In this document: piece after piece, positions 27,759 to 36,409 of the stretch
Position numbering within the stretch: the stretch's first letter is position 1
Layout: every line of letters starts with the position of its first letter
From: Subtercola boreus
GTDB lineage: Bacteria > Actinomycetota > Actinomycetes > Actinomycetales > Microbacteriaceae
Reading direction: 5' to 3'
Length of the DNA stretch: 64,000 bases
Assembly (NCBI RefSeq): GCF_006716115.1
Contig: NZ_VFOO01000001.1
Span: forward strand, 1,736,001 to 1,800,000
Program-made: the position numbers and the translations under genes
Notes under the pieces: model-generated
The model's input: only the letters and a program-made list of their open reading frames with translations
What the model was told of the DNA's origin: nothing
Database searches by the model: none

Positions 27759-28313
27759 CTACGCCTGGAGCGACGCCTGCAGGTCGATCGTGATGGTGAC
27801 GTCGTCGCCGACGAGCACTCCGCCGGCCTCGAGCGGAGCGTTCCAGTTCACGCCGAAGTCGTTGCGGTTGATGACCGTCTTGGCGGTCAGGCCCAGCTTG
27901 TAGTTGCCGTAGAGGTCGTTGCCGAAGCCACCGAACTCGACGTCGAACGTGACCGGCTTGGTGACGCCCTTGATCGTGAGGTCGCCGGTGACCTTCAGGT
28001 CGTCCTTCTCGGCGACGACACTGTTCGAGACGAACGTGATGGTCGGGAACTCGGGGGCGTTGAAGAAGTCGTTCGTGCGGAGGTGACCGTCACGGTTGGC
28101 GTCACCGGTGTTGATGGACTCGACCTCGGCCGAGGCGGTGAGCTTGGTGTCGAGGGGGCTCTCGCCGGTCACGAAGGTGGCGTCGAACTTCTCGAACTTG
28201 CCCTTGACCTTGCTGATCAGCAGGTGGCGGACGCTGAACGCGACCTCGCTGTGCGAGGGGTCGATGGTCCAGGTGCCCGCTTTGTGGCCGGGGATCGTGT
28301 AGGTGTCAGTCAT
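27759..28313 (-). CDS. YceI family protein
   Basis: 184-residue eight-stranded lipocalin-like barrel that binds polyisoprenoid or other amphiphilic ligands. N-terminus has GTWTIDPSHSEVAFSVRHLL, with later DGHLRTNDFFNAPEFPTITF and GDLTIKGVTKPVTFDVEF, all family hallmarks. No signal peptide, so cytoplasmic, as common in actinobacteria. ATG at 28313 chosen for the AAGGAAG ribosome site. A dyad TTGTA-N2-TACAA lies 33 bp upstream and may be an operator. Confidence 0.95.
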   Translation of the reverse strand: MTDTYTIPGHKAGTWTIDPSHSEVAFSVRHLLISKVKGKFEKFDATFVTGESPLDTKLTASAEVESINTGDANRDGHLRTNDFFNAPEFPTITFVSNSVVAEKDDLKVTGDLTIKGVTKPVTFDVEFGGFGNDLYGNYKLGLTAKTVINRNDFGVNWNAPLEAGGVLVGDDVTITIDLQASLQA

Positions 28314-28345
28314 GGTTTCTTCCTTCTGAGCCGAATCGCGAAAAC

Positions 28346-28357
28346 TTGTAAGTACAA
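28346..28357. promoter_or_regulatory. Palindrome upstream of yceI
   Basis: TTGTAAGTACAA, two perfect 5-bp arms around 2 bp, in the divergent region between yceI and the nitroreductase gene. Size and sequence resemble sites of MarR/HxlR-type regulators; none is encoded nearby. Confidence 0.45.
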
Positions 28358-28444
28358 CAATAGCGACAACCCGTGAAAGAACAAGGGGGTGTCCATGCGA
28401 ATGTATCGAATTGTCACATTGTCCTCCGAGAGTGGCAGAGTGTG

Positions 28445-29077
28445 ATGATGGCTGAGCAAACAACACGTGTCGAGTTCTGGTTCGATCCCTCCTGCCCCTG
28501 GGCCTGGATGACATCGAGGTGGGTCGACGAAGTCGCCACGCACCGCGACCTCGACATCACCTGGCGCATCATGAGCCTCGCGATCCTGAACGAGAACAAC
28601 GACGTGAGCGAGGCCTACAAGGCCTTCTTCCCGCGCGCCCTCCGCTACGCGCAGCTCGTCGCCGCGGTGAAGGAGTTGAAGGGGCAGGAGTTCGTCAAGC
28701 CGCTCTACGATGCTCTCGGCACCCGGATCCACCTCGGGCAGCGAACCGACGTCGACGCCGTGATCGCCGAGTCCCTCGAGGAGGCCGGCCTGCCCGCTGA
28801 ACTCGCTGACGAGGCACCGGATGCCGCTGGCGGGGCACCGTTCCGTTTCGAGACCGAACTGCGGGCCTCCCACTCGAGCGGCATCGACCTCGTCGGGCAG
28901 GACGTCGGCACGCCCATCCTCTCGGTCGACGGGATCGCCTTCTTCGGGCCGGTCATCTCCCCTGCCCCGACCGGCGACGTGGCGCTGAAGCTGTGGGACG
29001 GCATCGTCGCCGCGGCGAGCTACGACGGCTTCTTCGAGCTCAAGCGGAGCCGCACGCGCGACCCGATCTTCAGCTGA
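28445..29077 (+). CDS. Mycothiol-dependent nitroreductase-like protein (Rv2466c family)
   Basis: 210-residue thioredoxin-fold protein of the DsbA/FrnE-like superfamily. VEFWFDPSCPWAWMTSRWVD carries the CPW active-site cysteine as in M. tuberculosis Rv2466c, which uses mycothiol to reduce nitro compounds and protects from oxidants. HSSGIDLVGQDVGTPIL with the cis-proline loop follows. Two in-frame ATGs (28445, 28448) are possible; the open frame extends upstream to 28373 without support. Divergent from yceI. Confidence 0.88.
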   Translation: MMAEQTTRVEFWFDPSCPWAWMTSRWVDEVATHRDLDITWRIMSLAILNENNDVSEAYKAFFPRALRYAQLVAAVKELKGQEFVKPLYDALGTRIHLGQRTDVDAVIAESLEEAGLPAELADEAPDAAGGAPFRFETELRASHSSGIDLVGQDVGTPILSVDGIAFFGPVISPAPTGDVALKLWDGIVAAASYDGFFELKRSRTRDPIFS

Positions 29078-29116
29078 TCGGCAGCGTGGGCATCCCCGTT
29101 TTCACCCGGCTTCGCA

Positions 29117-29122
29117 TAGCGT
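29117..29122 (+). promoter_or_regulatory. -10 box of the secreted lysozyme-like gene, probable leaderless promoter
   Basis: TAGCGT, 6 nt before the ATG at 29129; no ribosome site. Confidence 0.55.
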
Positions 29123-29128
29123 AGAACC

Positions 29129-30388
29129 ATGAAACGATCGCTGCGCCTCGTCGTCGCCGCCGCCCTGGCGGTCTCGGCGGGTGTCGCGATGCCCGTCGCG
29201 GCCTCCGCATCGCCCGCCGAGAGCGGGTCAGTGAGCACCTCCGCAAGGTCCGCAGCGACGACGACAGCGACGGGTGCGGCGGCCACCCCGGGCATCCTCT
29301 CGCTGGCCGTGCATGCCGCCGCCGTACGCACGGACTACCCCAGCTGGGACGACGTCAACGCCGCGAAGCAGAACGAGGCGACGAAGGCCGCCGAGGTGCA
29401 GAACATCACCGGGCTGATCGGCGAACTCCAGCAGCAGGCGGCCGAGCTCGGCGACGTGGCGGTGCAGAAGGGCAACGAATACCTGAACGCGCAGGCCGCC
29501 CTGCAGTCCGCGACACAGACGGCAGACGACTCGCGCCAGCGCGCCGACGAGGCCACGGCGAAAGCCGCCTCGGCGAAGACGCAGTTCGCCCAGCTCACCG
29601 TCGAGCTGTATCGCTCGGGCGGCAACCAGACGGCGAACCTGTTTCTCAGCGGGTCGCAGGCCGGCACCCTGCTCGACCAGCTCGGCACGCTGAGCAAGCT
29701 CACCGAGCAGTCCGCCCGGCTCAGTTCCCTCGCGACCTCGACCCAGAACCTCGCAACCACCCTGAACTCGCAGGCGGCGATCGCCGAAGAGGCCCGCACC
29801 CAGCTGGCGGACGCCGCGCAGCAGGCCTCGGCCGACGCCCAGGCCGCCGAACAGGCTGCCGATGCCGAGGTCTCCGCCCAGCAGGCGCAGAGCGACATCC
29901 TCTTCGCCCAGCTCGCCAGCCTGAAGGACACCACCGCCGCGGTCGAGCAGAACTACCAGCTGGGCGTGCAAGCGGCGAAGGATGCCGCTGCCGCAGCGGC
30001 CGCGAAGGAGGAGGCCGCGAACCAGGGCGACGGCAACGGCAACGACAGCAGCGCTCCCCCGGCCGGCCTCGTCAGCGACCCCCAGGGCGCGAAGAACTAT
30101 GCGCAGGCCCAGGTGAGTGCGCGCGGCTGGGGTTCCGACCAGTTCCAGTGCCTCGTGAACCTGTGGAACCGCGAATCGGGCTGGCGCCTGAACGCCTACA
30201 ACGAGTCGAGCGGTGCGTACGGCATCCCGCAGTCGCTGCCGGGCAACAAGATGGCCTCGGCCGGGGCCGACTGGCGCACGAACGCCGCCACGCAGGTCAA
30301 CTGGGGCCTAGCCTACATCTCCGGCCGATACGGCAACCCCTGCGGCGCGTGGGCGCACTCGCAGAACACGAACCCGCACTGGTACTGA
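29129..30388 (+). CDS. Secreted coiled-coil protein with C-terminal lysozyme-like domain
   Basis: 419 residues. Signal peptide MKRSLRLVVAAALAVSAGVA with cleavage near ASA-SP; long alanine/glutamine-rich coiled coil (residues ~70-300) like those of NlpC/RipA-type or PcsB-type peptidoglycan hydrolases; C-terminal domain (residues ~325-419) with FQCLVNLWNRESGW, whose glutamate fits the lysozyme/transglycosylase catalytic residue, then SSGAYGIPQSLPGNKMASAG and a C-terminal HWY. It probably acts on peptidoglycan, with the coiled coil as anchor or regulator. Confidence 0.88.
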   Translation: MKRSLRLVVAAALAVSAGVAMPVAASASPAESGSVSTSARSAATTTATGAAATPGILSLAVHAAAVRTDYPSWDDVNAAKQNEATKAAEVQNITGLIGELQQQAAELGDVAVQKGNEYLNAQAALQSATQTADDSRQRADEATAKAASAKTQFAQLTVELYRSGGNQTANLFLSGSQAGTLLDQLGTLSKLTEQSARLSSLATSTQNLATTLNSQAAIAEEARTQLADAAQQASADAQAAEQAADAEVSAQQAQSDILFAQLASLKDTTAAVEQNYQLGVQAAKDAAAAAAAKEEAANQGDGNGNDSSAPPAGLVSDPQGAKNYAQAQVSARGWGSDQFQCLVNLWNRESGWRLNAYNESSGAYGIPQSLPGNKMASAGADWRTNAATQVNWGLAYISGRYGNPCGAWAHSQNTNPHWY

Positions 30389-30400
30389 GCGGCCCAGAAC

Positions 30401-31234
30401 CTACGGCTTCAGGAAGACGTCGTCGAGCGTCACTGTCTGCAATCCTCTGCTCTGGATGATCTGCTGCAGTTCCGGGAAGACCTTCGTCACCGGGTCGTAG
30501 TTCAGGTGCCCGATGACGATGTGCTGCGGGAGGAACCACTCGTCCGCGAACCCGACGATCTGGTCGGGGGTGATGTGACTCGAGTCGGAGAGCGACCCGT
30601 ACCAGAGCACCGGTGTCGTGTAGCCGATGCTCGCGGCGAGCCGGTCGGTGCGGTGGTTGCGGTACCCGTAGGGCGGGCGGTAGTACGGGCGCACATCCAC
30701 GCCGTAGGTGTCTTCAAGGAAGTCGTGGTTCTTCTGCAACTGCTCGATGACCTCGTCGTCGGAGGCCTCGGTGAGGTCGACGTGGTTGAAGGTGTGGTTG
30801 CCGAGCTGGATCTGGCCGGAGGCCACGAGGGGGCGGAGCAGTTCGGCGTTCTCCGTCCAGCCCTCGCGGGAGCCGTTTGCGAAGAAAGTCAGCCGGGTGC
30901 CCGACGCCTGGGCGAACTCGACATAGCGGCGGATGACGTCGCTGTCGGAGCCGTCGTCGACCGTCCAGGCGAGGAGGTCGCCGGTGCCGGGGAGTTCGGT
31001 GAGGGCCCCGTCTGGCAGGGCGACCCTCTCGAGGTGCGGGCCGGTGGGGGTGGGTGTCGGGGTGGGAGTGGGCGTCGGGGTCGGTTTCGGCGTGAAGCTC
31101 GGCTTCGGAGTCGCGGTCGGTGTCGCGGAAGCGCCGGTCGACGGGCCGGCGGGAGGCGTCTGGCCGACCGCACAGGCTGTCAGCGTGGAAGCGACACCTG
31201 CTGCGGCTAGGGTGAGGAAGAGGCGACGCTGCAC
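30401..31234 (-). CDS. Polysaccharide deacetylase (NodB domain) lipoprotein
   Basis: 277 residues. Signal peptide with lipobox LTAC, then a Thr/Pro/Lys linker with many TP repeats (residues ~32-65), then a carbohydrate esterase 4 domain: WTVDDGSDSDV (motif 1 aspartates), LGNHTFNHVDL (motif 2, HxxxH), RPPYGYRN (motif 3), and HIVIGHLNYD. Likely removes acetyl groups from peptidoglycan or another wall polymer at the cell surface. GTG at 31234 chosen because it begins the signal peptide and lies 6 nt after TACGGT. Divergent from ubiA. Confidence 0.9.
   Translation of the reverse strand: MQRRLFLTLAAAGVASTLTACAVGQTPPAGPSTGASATPTATPKPSFTPKPTPTPTPTPTPTPTGPHLERVALPDGALTELPGTGDLLAWTVDDGSDSDVIRRYVEFAQASGTRLTFFANGSREGWTENAELLRPLVASGQIQLGNHTFNHVDLTEASDDEVIEQLQKNHDFLEDTYGVDVRPYYRPPYGYRNHRTDRLAASIGYTTPVLWYGSLSDSSHITPDQIVGFADEWFLPQHIVIGHLNYDPVTKVFPELQQIIQSRGLQTVTLDDVFLKP
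31045..31080 (+). other. G-rich tract able to form a G-quadruplex
   Basis: Seven runs of three to five G separated by 1-4 nt, complementary to the Thr-Pro repeat codons of the deacetylase linker. It is the template strand of that gene. Confidence 0.5.
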
Positions 31235-31240
31235 GCCTAA

Positions 31241-31246
31241 ACCGTA
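31241..31246 (-). promoter_or_regulatory. -10 box of the polysaccharide deacetylase gene, probable leaderless promoter
   Basis: TACGGT on the minus strand, 6 nt before the GTG; no ribosome site. Confidence 0.55.
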
Positions 31247-31263
31247 GTGGCCCGGAGGGTTTG

Positions 31264-32160
31264 ATGAGCAAGCTTCACGGCGACGACGCGTCCGATGACG
31301 CGAACGGGCCTTTCGACGGCCACGGAAGTCGCGGCAGGTCACCGATCGAGGCGCTCGTGGGCGCTTCGCACCCCGGACCGACCGTGGCCGTGACCGCCCT
31401 GGCGGTCATCCTCTCGATCGCGACCGGGCTGGAACTGCCGCGCATCATCGAGCTGGGACTCGCCGTGTTCGTCGGCCAGCTCGCCATCGGCTGGTCGAAC
31501 GACTGGCTCGACGCCCGCCGCGATTCCGCCGTGGGCCGCACCGACAAGCCGATCGCGGCGGGTGAGATCTCGGCCCGCTCCGTGCGCACCGCGTTCATCG
31601 TGGCGGCGGTGGCGACCATCCCGCTCTCCTTCCTGCTCGGCGTCGATGCGGCCATCCCGCACCTCGTGCTCGTCGCGTCGGGGCTCGCCTACAACATCGG
31701 CGTGAAGAAGACCGCCTACTCGTGGCTGCCGTACATGCTGAGCTTCGGCCTGCTGCCGACCGTCGTGACGCTCGCCGGCCGCCCCCCGGCCGAGGCGGAG
31801 TGGTGGGTCATCGCGACCGGGGCGCTGCTGGGACTCGCCGCGCACCTCACCAACGTGCTGCCCGATCTCGACGCCGACCGGAAGACGGGCATCCGGGGCC
31901 TGCCGCACCGGCTCGGGCTCCGCCCCTCGGGGGTCGCGGCGTTCGTCTCGCTGCTCGTCGCGTCGCTGGCGATCCTGGTCGGGGCCGGCCCGCACATCGT
32001 GACGGTCGCCGGTCTCGTGCTGAGCGTCGCCGTGGCCGCGATCGGGATCCGGCTGGTGCTGACCCGACCGCCCGGCCGGCTGCTGTTCCAGCTGATCATC
32101 GTCGGCGCTCTCATCGACGTGCTGCTCCTCGCCCTGTCAGGCTCGCGCCTGAAGGTCTAG
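31264..32160 (+). CDS. UbiA family prenyltransferase
   Basis: 298-residue integral membrane prenyltransferase. NDWLDARRDSAVGRTDKPIA holds the first Asp-rich motif (NDxxD) and LPDLDADRKTGIRGLPHRLG the second (DxxxD), which bind prenyl-diphosphate through magnesium. Eight to nine hydrophobic segments. The family makes menaquinone, heme O, carotenoid or lipid precursors; this branch, found singly in actinobacteria, has no assigned substrate. ATG at 31264 with GGAGG 6 nt upstream; a TTG directly before it is ignored. Confidence 0.9.
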   Translation: MSKLHGDDASDDANGPFDGHGSRGRSPIEALVGASHPGPTVAVTALAVILSIATGLELPRIIELGLAVFVGQLAIGWSNDWLDARRDSAVGRTDKPIAAGEISARSVRTAFIVAAVATIPLSFLLGVDAAIPHLVLVASGLAYNIGVKKTAYSWLPYMLSFGLLPTVVTLAGRPPAEAEWWVIATGALLGLAAHLTNVLPDLDADRKTGIRGLPHRLGLRPSGVAAFVSLLVASLAILVGAGPHIVTVAGLVLSVAVAAIGIRLVLTRPPGRLLFQLIIVGALIDVLLLALSGSRLKV

Positions 32161-32163
32161 AGC

Positions 32164-32224
32164 ATCGAGTCGGGAGTTCCGGTCGCTCTGCGGCTGGTTT
32201 TCCGACAGAAACCCCCGAGTCGAT
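32164..32224. terminator. Imperfect inverted repeat between convergent genes
   Basis: Arms 32164-32178 and 32210-32224 pair at 13 of 15 positions around a 31-nt loop. It starts 3 bp after the ubiA stop; candidate terminator, weak because the loop is long. Confidence 0.4.
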
Positions 32225-32259
32225 CTGGCGCGCGGCGGGGGCGGGGGGCGGATGTCGCG

Positions 32260-34959
32260 CTAGAGGCGGTTCACGCCGGTGACGTGGATGATCGCCACAC
32301 CCTCCTCGGCCGACGCCGCCAGGTCGACCTCCGCGTCGATACCCCAGTCGTGGTCGCCCTCGGGGTCGTCGAAGGTCTGGCGCACGATCCACACATCGCG
32401 GCGCTCCTGGATCGTGATCAGGGAGGCGCTCCGCGCATCCGCGCCCACCCCGATGGTGTCGTACTCGCCGTAGTAGCCGTCGAGCCCCGTGGCCCAGGCG
32501 TCGCGGCTGAAGCCCAGCGGAGCATCCAGTTCGCCCAGATCGTCGACCTTGTCGAGCGCCGCCAGCTGCACTCGCTTGAACAGCTCGTTCCGCACGAGGA
32601 TGCGGAAGGCACGCGGGTTCGACACCACGCTGTGCGGCGTCGGCGGCAGCACGGCGGTGACCCCCCGGCCCTGCGCCGCGATGTCGTCGGCCTCCCCCTG
32701 CACCTCGGCGGGGTTCGTGAGTTCCTCCCACTCGTCGAGCAGGCTCGAATCGACCTGGCGCACGAGCTCGCCGAGCCATTCGATGAGGTCGACGAGATCG
32801 TCGCTCTTCGCCTCATCGGGGATGGTCGACCGGGCGGCCTTGAAGGCATCCGAGAAGTACCGGAGCACCAGGCCTTCCGAACGGTTCAGCTTGTAGTAGC
32901 CGATGTAGTCGTTGAACGTCATCGCGCGCTCGTACATGTCACGCACGACGGTCTTCGGGCTCAGCTCGAAGTCCCCCACCCACGGCTGCGACGCCTTGTA
33001 GATCTCGAACGCGGCATCCAGCAGCTCCTCGAGCGGCTTCGGGTGGGTGATCTGTTCGAGCAGCTCCATGCGCTGGTCGTATTCGATGCCCTCGGCCTTC
33101 ATCGCGGCAACGGCTTCACCCTTGGCCTGGAACTGCTGGGCACTGAGCACCGGCCGCGGATCGTCGAGCGTGGCCTCGACCACGGAGATCAGGTCGAGCG
33201 CGTAGGTCGGTGCGTCGAGGTTGATGAGCTCGAAAGCGGCGAGCGCGAACGGGGAGAGCGGCTGGTTGAGCGCGAAGTTCGGCTGCAGGTCGACGGTGAG
33301 GCGGATGGCCACCCGACCCTCCGCGTCAGGCGGCAGCTGCTCGACGATCTCGGCGGTGCGGAGGGTGCGGTAGATCGCGAGAGCCTGCCGTTCGAGCTCG
33401 AGCTGGCGGGCGCGGGGCTCGTGGTTGTCCTCGAGCAGGGCGCGCGTCGTGGCGAAGGCGTCGAAGAAGCCATCGGCGCTCGAGGTGGCTCCCGCACCGG
33501 ATGTCGCGGCTGTTCCTCCCCCGCCGCGGCCACCCGCGCCGCCCGCACCGGGCCCGCGGCCACCCTCCGACCCGCGGCCGATGATGTTCAGCAGCATAGC
33601 GTGGTTGATCTGCATGCTGCTGGTCAGAGTTTCGGGCTCGGCGCCGATGAGCCGGTTGAAGCTGGGCTCGCCCCAGCTCACGAACCCCTCCGGCGCCCGC
33701 TTGCGGACGACCTTCTTCAGCTTTTTCGGGTCGTCGCCGGCCTTCGCGATGAGCCGCGCGTTCTCGGTCTCGTGCTCGGGTGCCTGGGCGACGACGGTTC
33801 CCGCAGTGTCGAACCCGGCGCGGCCCGCGCGACCCGCTATCTGGTGGAATTCGCGCGCGGTGAGCTGGCGCATCCGCACGCCGTCGAATTTCGTCAACGC
33901 CGTCAGCAGCACGGTGCGGATCGGCACGTTGATGCCGACGCCGAGCGTGTCGGTGCCGCAGATCACGCGGAGCAACCCGCGCTGGGCGAGCTGCTCGACG
34001 AGGCGCCGGTATTTCGGCAGCATCCCCGCGTGGTGCACGCCGATCCCGGCCCTGATCAGCCGTGACAGGGTGCGGCCGAAGTTCGTCGTGAAGCGGAAGT
34101 CGCCGATCGCATCGGCGATCTCGTCGCGCTGCTCCCGGCTGACGATACGGATGCTCGACAGCGCCTGCGCCCGTTCGAGGGCCGCGAGCTGGGAGAAGTG
34201 CACGATGTACACCGGGGCCTGGCCGGTCTTCAGCAGGTCTTCGACCGTCTCGTGCACCGGGGTCGTCGCGTAGTAGTAGTTGAGCGGAACCGGCCGCTCG
34301 ACACCCGTCACGACGGCGGTCTCGCGGTTCGTGCGGCGCGTCAGGTCTTTCGTCAGCCACGTCACGTCGCCGAGCGTCGCCGACATCAGGATGAACTGCA
34401 CCCGCGGCAGCGTCAGCAGCGGAACCTGCCACGCCCAGCCGCGCTCGGGGTCTGAGTAGAAGTGGAACTCGTCCATCACGACCTGGTCGACCGGAGCATC
34501 CGCACCGTGCCGAAGGGCGATGTTCGCGAGGATCTCAGCCGTACAGCAGATGATCGGAGCGTCGGCGTTGACGCTCGAATCCCCCGTCACCATGCCGACG
34601 TTGGCGGCCCCGAAGATCTCGACGAGGGCGAAGAACTTCTCGCTGACGAGCGCCTTGATGGGTGCGGTGTAGAAGGTGCGGCGGCCGTCGGCGAGCGCCG
34701 CGAAGTGCGCGGCGACCGCGACCAGGGACTTTCCGGTGCCGGTCGGCGTGCTGAGGATGAGGTTGTTGCCGGAGACGATCTCGATGATCGCCTCCTCCTG
34801 GGCCGGATACAGGGTGAGGCCTCGGGATGCCGTGTACTCCGTGAAGCGCTCGAACAGCTCGTCGGGGTCGGCCGTCTCGCCCGTCGCGGGGAGGTCGGGC
34901 AGGTAGTTGACCAGCGAGAGGGTGTCGGATGCGCGGGGGGTGGTGGGGGCATCCGTCAT
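32260..34959 (-). CDS. Ski2-like DEAD/DEAH RNA helicase with DUF3516
   Basis: 899-residue superfamily 2 helicase. Motif I STPTGTGKS, motif II DEFH (VVMDEFHFYSD), motif III SATLGD, motif VI QIAGRAGRAG. The C-terminal half is the actinobacterial DUF3516 region (FNDYIGYYKLNRSEGLVLRY). A Gly-rich insertion with Ala/Ser lies near residue 460-490. Likely unwinds structured RNA, perhaps in decay. ATG at 34959; the open frame runs further upstream but the conserved part starts just after this point. Divergent from the luciferase-like gene. Confidence 0.92.
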   Translation of the reverse strand: MTDAPTTPRASDTLSLVNYLPDLPATGETADPDELFERFTEYTASRGLTLYPAQEEAIIEIVSGNNLILSTPTGTGKSLVAVAAHFAALADGRRTFYTAPIKALVSEKFFALVEIFGAANVGMVTGDSSVNADAPIICCTAEILANIALRHGADAPVDQVVMDEFHFYSDPERGWAWQVPLLTLPRVQFILMSATLGDVTWLTKDLTRRTNRETAVVTGVERPVPLNYYYATTPVHETVEDLLKTGQAPVYIVHFSQLAALERAQALSSIRIVSREQRDEIADAIGDFRFTTNFGRTLSRLIRAGIGVHHAGMLPKYRRLVEQLAQRGLLRVICGTDTLGVGINVPIRTVLLTALTKFDGVRMRQLTAREFHQIAGRAGRAGFDTAGTVVAQAPEHETENARLIAKAGDDPKKLKKVVRKRAPEGFVSWGEPSFNRLIGAEPETLTSSMQINHAMLLNIIGRGSEGGRGPGAGGAGGRGGGGTAATSGAGATSSADGFFDAFATTRALLEDNHEPRARQLELERQALAIYRTLRTAEIVEQLPPDAEGRVAIRLTVDLQPNFALNQPLSPFALAAFELINLDAPTYALDLISVVEATLDDPRPVLSAQQFQAKGEAVAAMKAEGIEYDQRMELLEQITHPKPLEELLDAAFEIYKASQPWVGDFELSPKTVVRDMYERAMTFNDYIGYYKLNRSEGLVLRYFSDAFKAARSTIPDEAKSDDLVDLIEWLGELVRQVDSSLLDEWEELTNPAEVQGEADDIAAQGRGVTAVLPPTPHSVVSNPRAFRILVRNELFKRVQLAALDKVDDLGELDAPLGFSRDAWATGLDGYYGEYDTIGVGADARSASLITIQERRDVWIVRQTFDDPEGDHDWGIDAEVDLAASAEEGVAIIHVTGVNRL

Positions 34960-35043
34960 GCTTCGATCATGCCCTACTCCTCGCGGGGCCTGCCGTCCAC
35001 CCTCGCCGCGCACGTCTCGGCTTCGACCCGGATCGCCATAAGA

Positions 35044-35053
35044 TGTAGCTACA
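35044..35053. promoter_or_regulatory. Palindrome upstream of the LLM monooxygenase
   Basis: TGTAGCTACA, perfect 10-bp dyad in the 127-bp divergent region between helicase and monooxygenase, 34 bp before the ATG. Candidate operator; regulator unknown. Confidence 0.45.
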
Positions 35054-35086
35054 ACTATTTCTGCGACAACTTTCGGGGCCACTCTC

Positions 35087-36268
35087 ATGCAGCTCAGCTT
35101 TCTCTCGTTCATTCCGAACCATGCCGGCCCGGCCGGTGCCGCAGCGGCGCTCGAGAACGGGCTGCAGCTTTTCCGGTTCGCTGAAGAACTCGGCTACGAC
35201 ACGGGGTGGGTGCGCGTGCGGCACTTCGAGCCGTACCTCTCGAGCCCGATGACCTTCCTGGCGGCGGTGTCGCAGCGCACCTCGCGCATGCACTTCGGCA
35301 CGGGCGTGCTGCCGATGCGTTACGAAGACCCGATCCGGGTCGCTGAGGACGCGTCGACGCTCGACCTGTTGAGTGGCGGTCGGCTGGAGCTCGGGCTCTC
35401 GAGCGGGATCCCCACCCCGGGCATCCTCGACCCCGTGTTTGGATCGTCGCCGCTCGGCTTCTCGGCCGAAGCCCAGAAGCGGGTGCTGCGGCTTCGCGCG
35501 GCCCTGGAGGGTGCGGCGCTGGTGAACAGCGGCAGCGGCTTCATGAGCATCCCCGCCGACACCGACCTGCGCGTGTCGCCCTCGGCGCCCGGGCTGCCCG
35601 AGCGGCTCTGGTACGGGGCCGGCACGGTGTCGAGTGCGGCGCGCACGGGCGCGCAGGGCTTCGACCTGCAGGTGTCGACGTTGAACAGCGAGGAGACCGG
35701 GGTGTCGTTCGAAGAGGGGCAGCTGGCGCAGATCCGGGCCTACCGCGAGGCGTACGCCGCGCGGGGCGGGCGGCCGGCTCCGAATGTCGCGGCCGGGGTC
35801 GCCCGGAACGGTGCCGCCGGGCATCCGGTCGCCGCGGCCGTCAGGCATCTGACCGCCGGGGCCGTCACCCGCGACCCGCGCATCACCGCCGGACGCATCA
35901 TCGTGCCGCTCGAGACCGACGCGGACCGGGCCGAGCACCGTGCCTTCATCGAGGGCTATCGCTCGGGGATGTACGCCGACGGGCGTCACCACGACCCGAA
36001 CGTTCCGCTGCGTTTCAGCCGCATCTTCGACGGTTCGCCCGAGCGGATCACGGATGACCTGCTGGCCGACCGCGCGCTGGCCGAGTCGACGCAGCTGATG
36101 GTGACGCTGCCGGCGGAGGGGTCGCTCGCGGCGCACAAGCGCATCCTCCGCACGGTCGCGGAGCGGATCGCGCCGCACCTCGGCTGGGCCGGCGATGCCC
36201 GGCCCGCGGCGACCGCCGCAGCGGCGACGGCGGCGGCGGCGGCACCGGGCTACGGCACCGCGGCCTGA
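35087..36268 (+). CDS. LLM class flavin-dependent oxidoreductase
   Basis: 393-residue bacterial-luciferase-like TIM barrel using FMN or F420. QLSFLSFIPNHAGPAGAA at the start, TGVLPMRYEDPIRVAEDAST and LDLLSGGRLELGLSSG are family hallmarks. The C-terminus (residues ~365-393) is an Ala/Thr-rich tail. It has no flavin reductase partner next door, and its substrate cannot be told. Confidence 0.9.
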   Translation: MQLSFLSFIPNHAGPAGAAAALENGLQLFRFAEELGYDTGWVRVRHFEPYLSSPMTFLAAVSQRTSRMHFGTGVLPMRYEDPIRVAEDASTLDLLSGGRLELGLSSGIPTPGILDPVFGSSPLGFSAEAQKRVLRLRAALEGAALVNSGSGFMSIPADTDLRVSPSAPGLPERLWYGAGTVSSAARTGAQGFDLQVSTLNSEETGVSFEEGQLAQIRAYREAYAARGGRPAPNVAAGVARNGAAGHPVAAAVRHLTAGAVTRDPRITAGRIIVPLETDADRAEHRAFIEGYRSGMYADGRHHDPNVPLRFSRIFDGSPERITDDLLADRALAESTQLMVTLPAEGSLAAHKRILRTVAERIAPHLGWAGDARPAATAAAATAAAAAPGYGTAA

Positions 36269-36305
36269 GCTCGGCGCATCTGAGCGCACCCTCCGAACCC
36301 CGTCC

Positions 36306-36362
36306 GGGAGGAGCCCAGCCGATCCGGCGCCAAGAGCGACCCGGCTCGGCCCAGCTCCTCCC
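36306..36362. repeat. Inverted repeat, copy 2 of the GGGAGGAGC hairpin family
   Basis: Left arm 36306-36327 starts GGGAGGAGCCCAGCCGATCC; right arm 36341-36362 ends CAGCTCCTCCC; 18 of 22 positions pair, loop 13 nt. Same arm tips, same GCCGATCC core and similar loop length as 13138-13194, and also between convergent genes. Confidence 0.85.
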
Positions 36363-36377
36363 GAACGGAGGTGACGC

Positions 36378-36409
36378 GGCGCGTCAGCGGCGGGGCGCGT
36401 CAGCGGCGG
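36378..36409. repeat. Tandem 16-bp duplication covering the MFS gene stop codon
   Basis: GGCGCGTCAGCGGCGG occurs twice head to tail (36378-36393 and 36394-36409). TCA in the second copy is the complement of the transporter's stop codon, so a copy of the gene end lies just beyond it. Confidence 0.85.
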
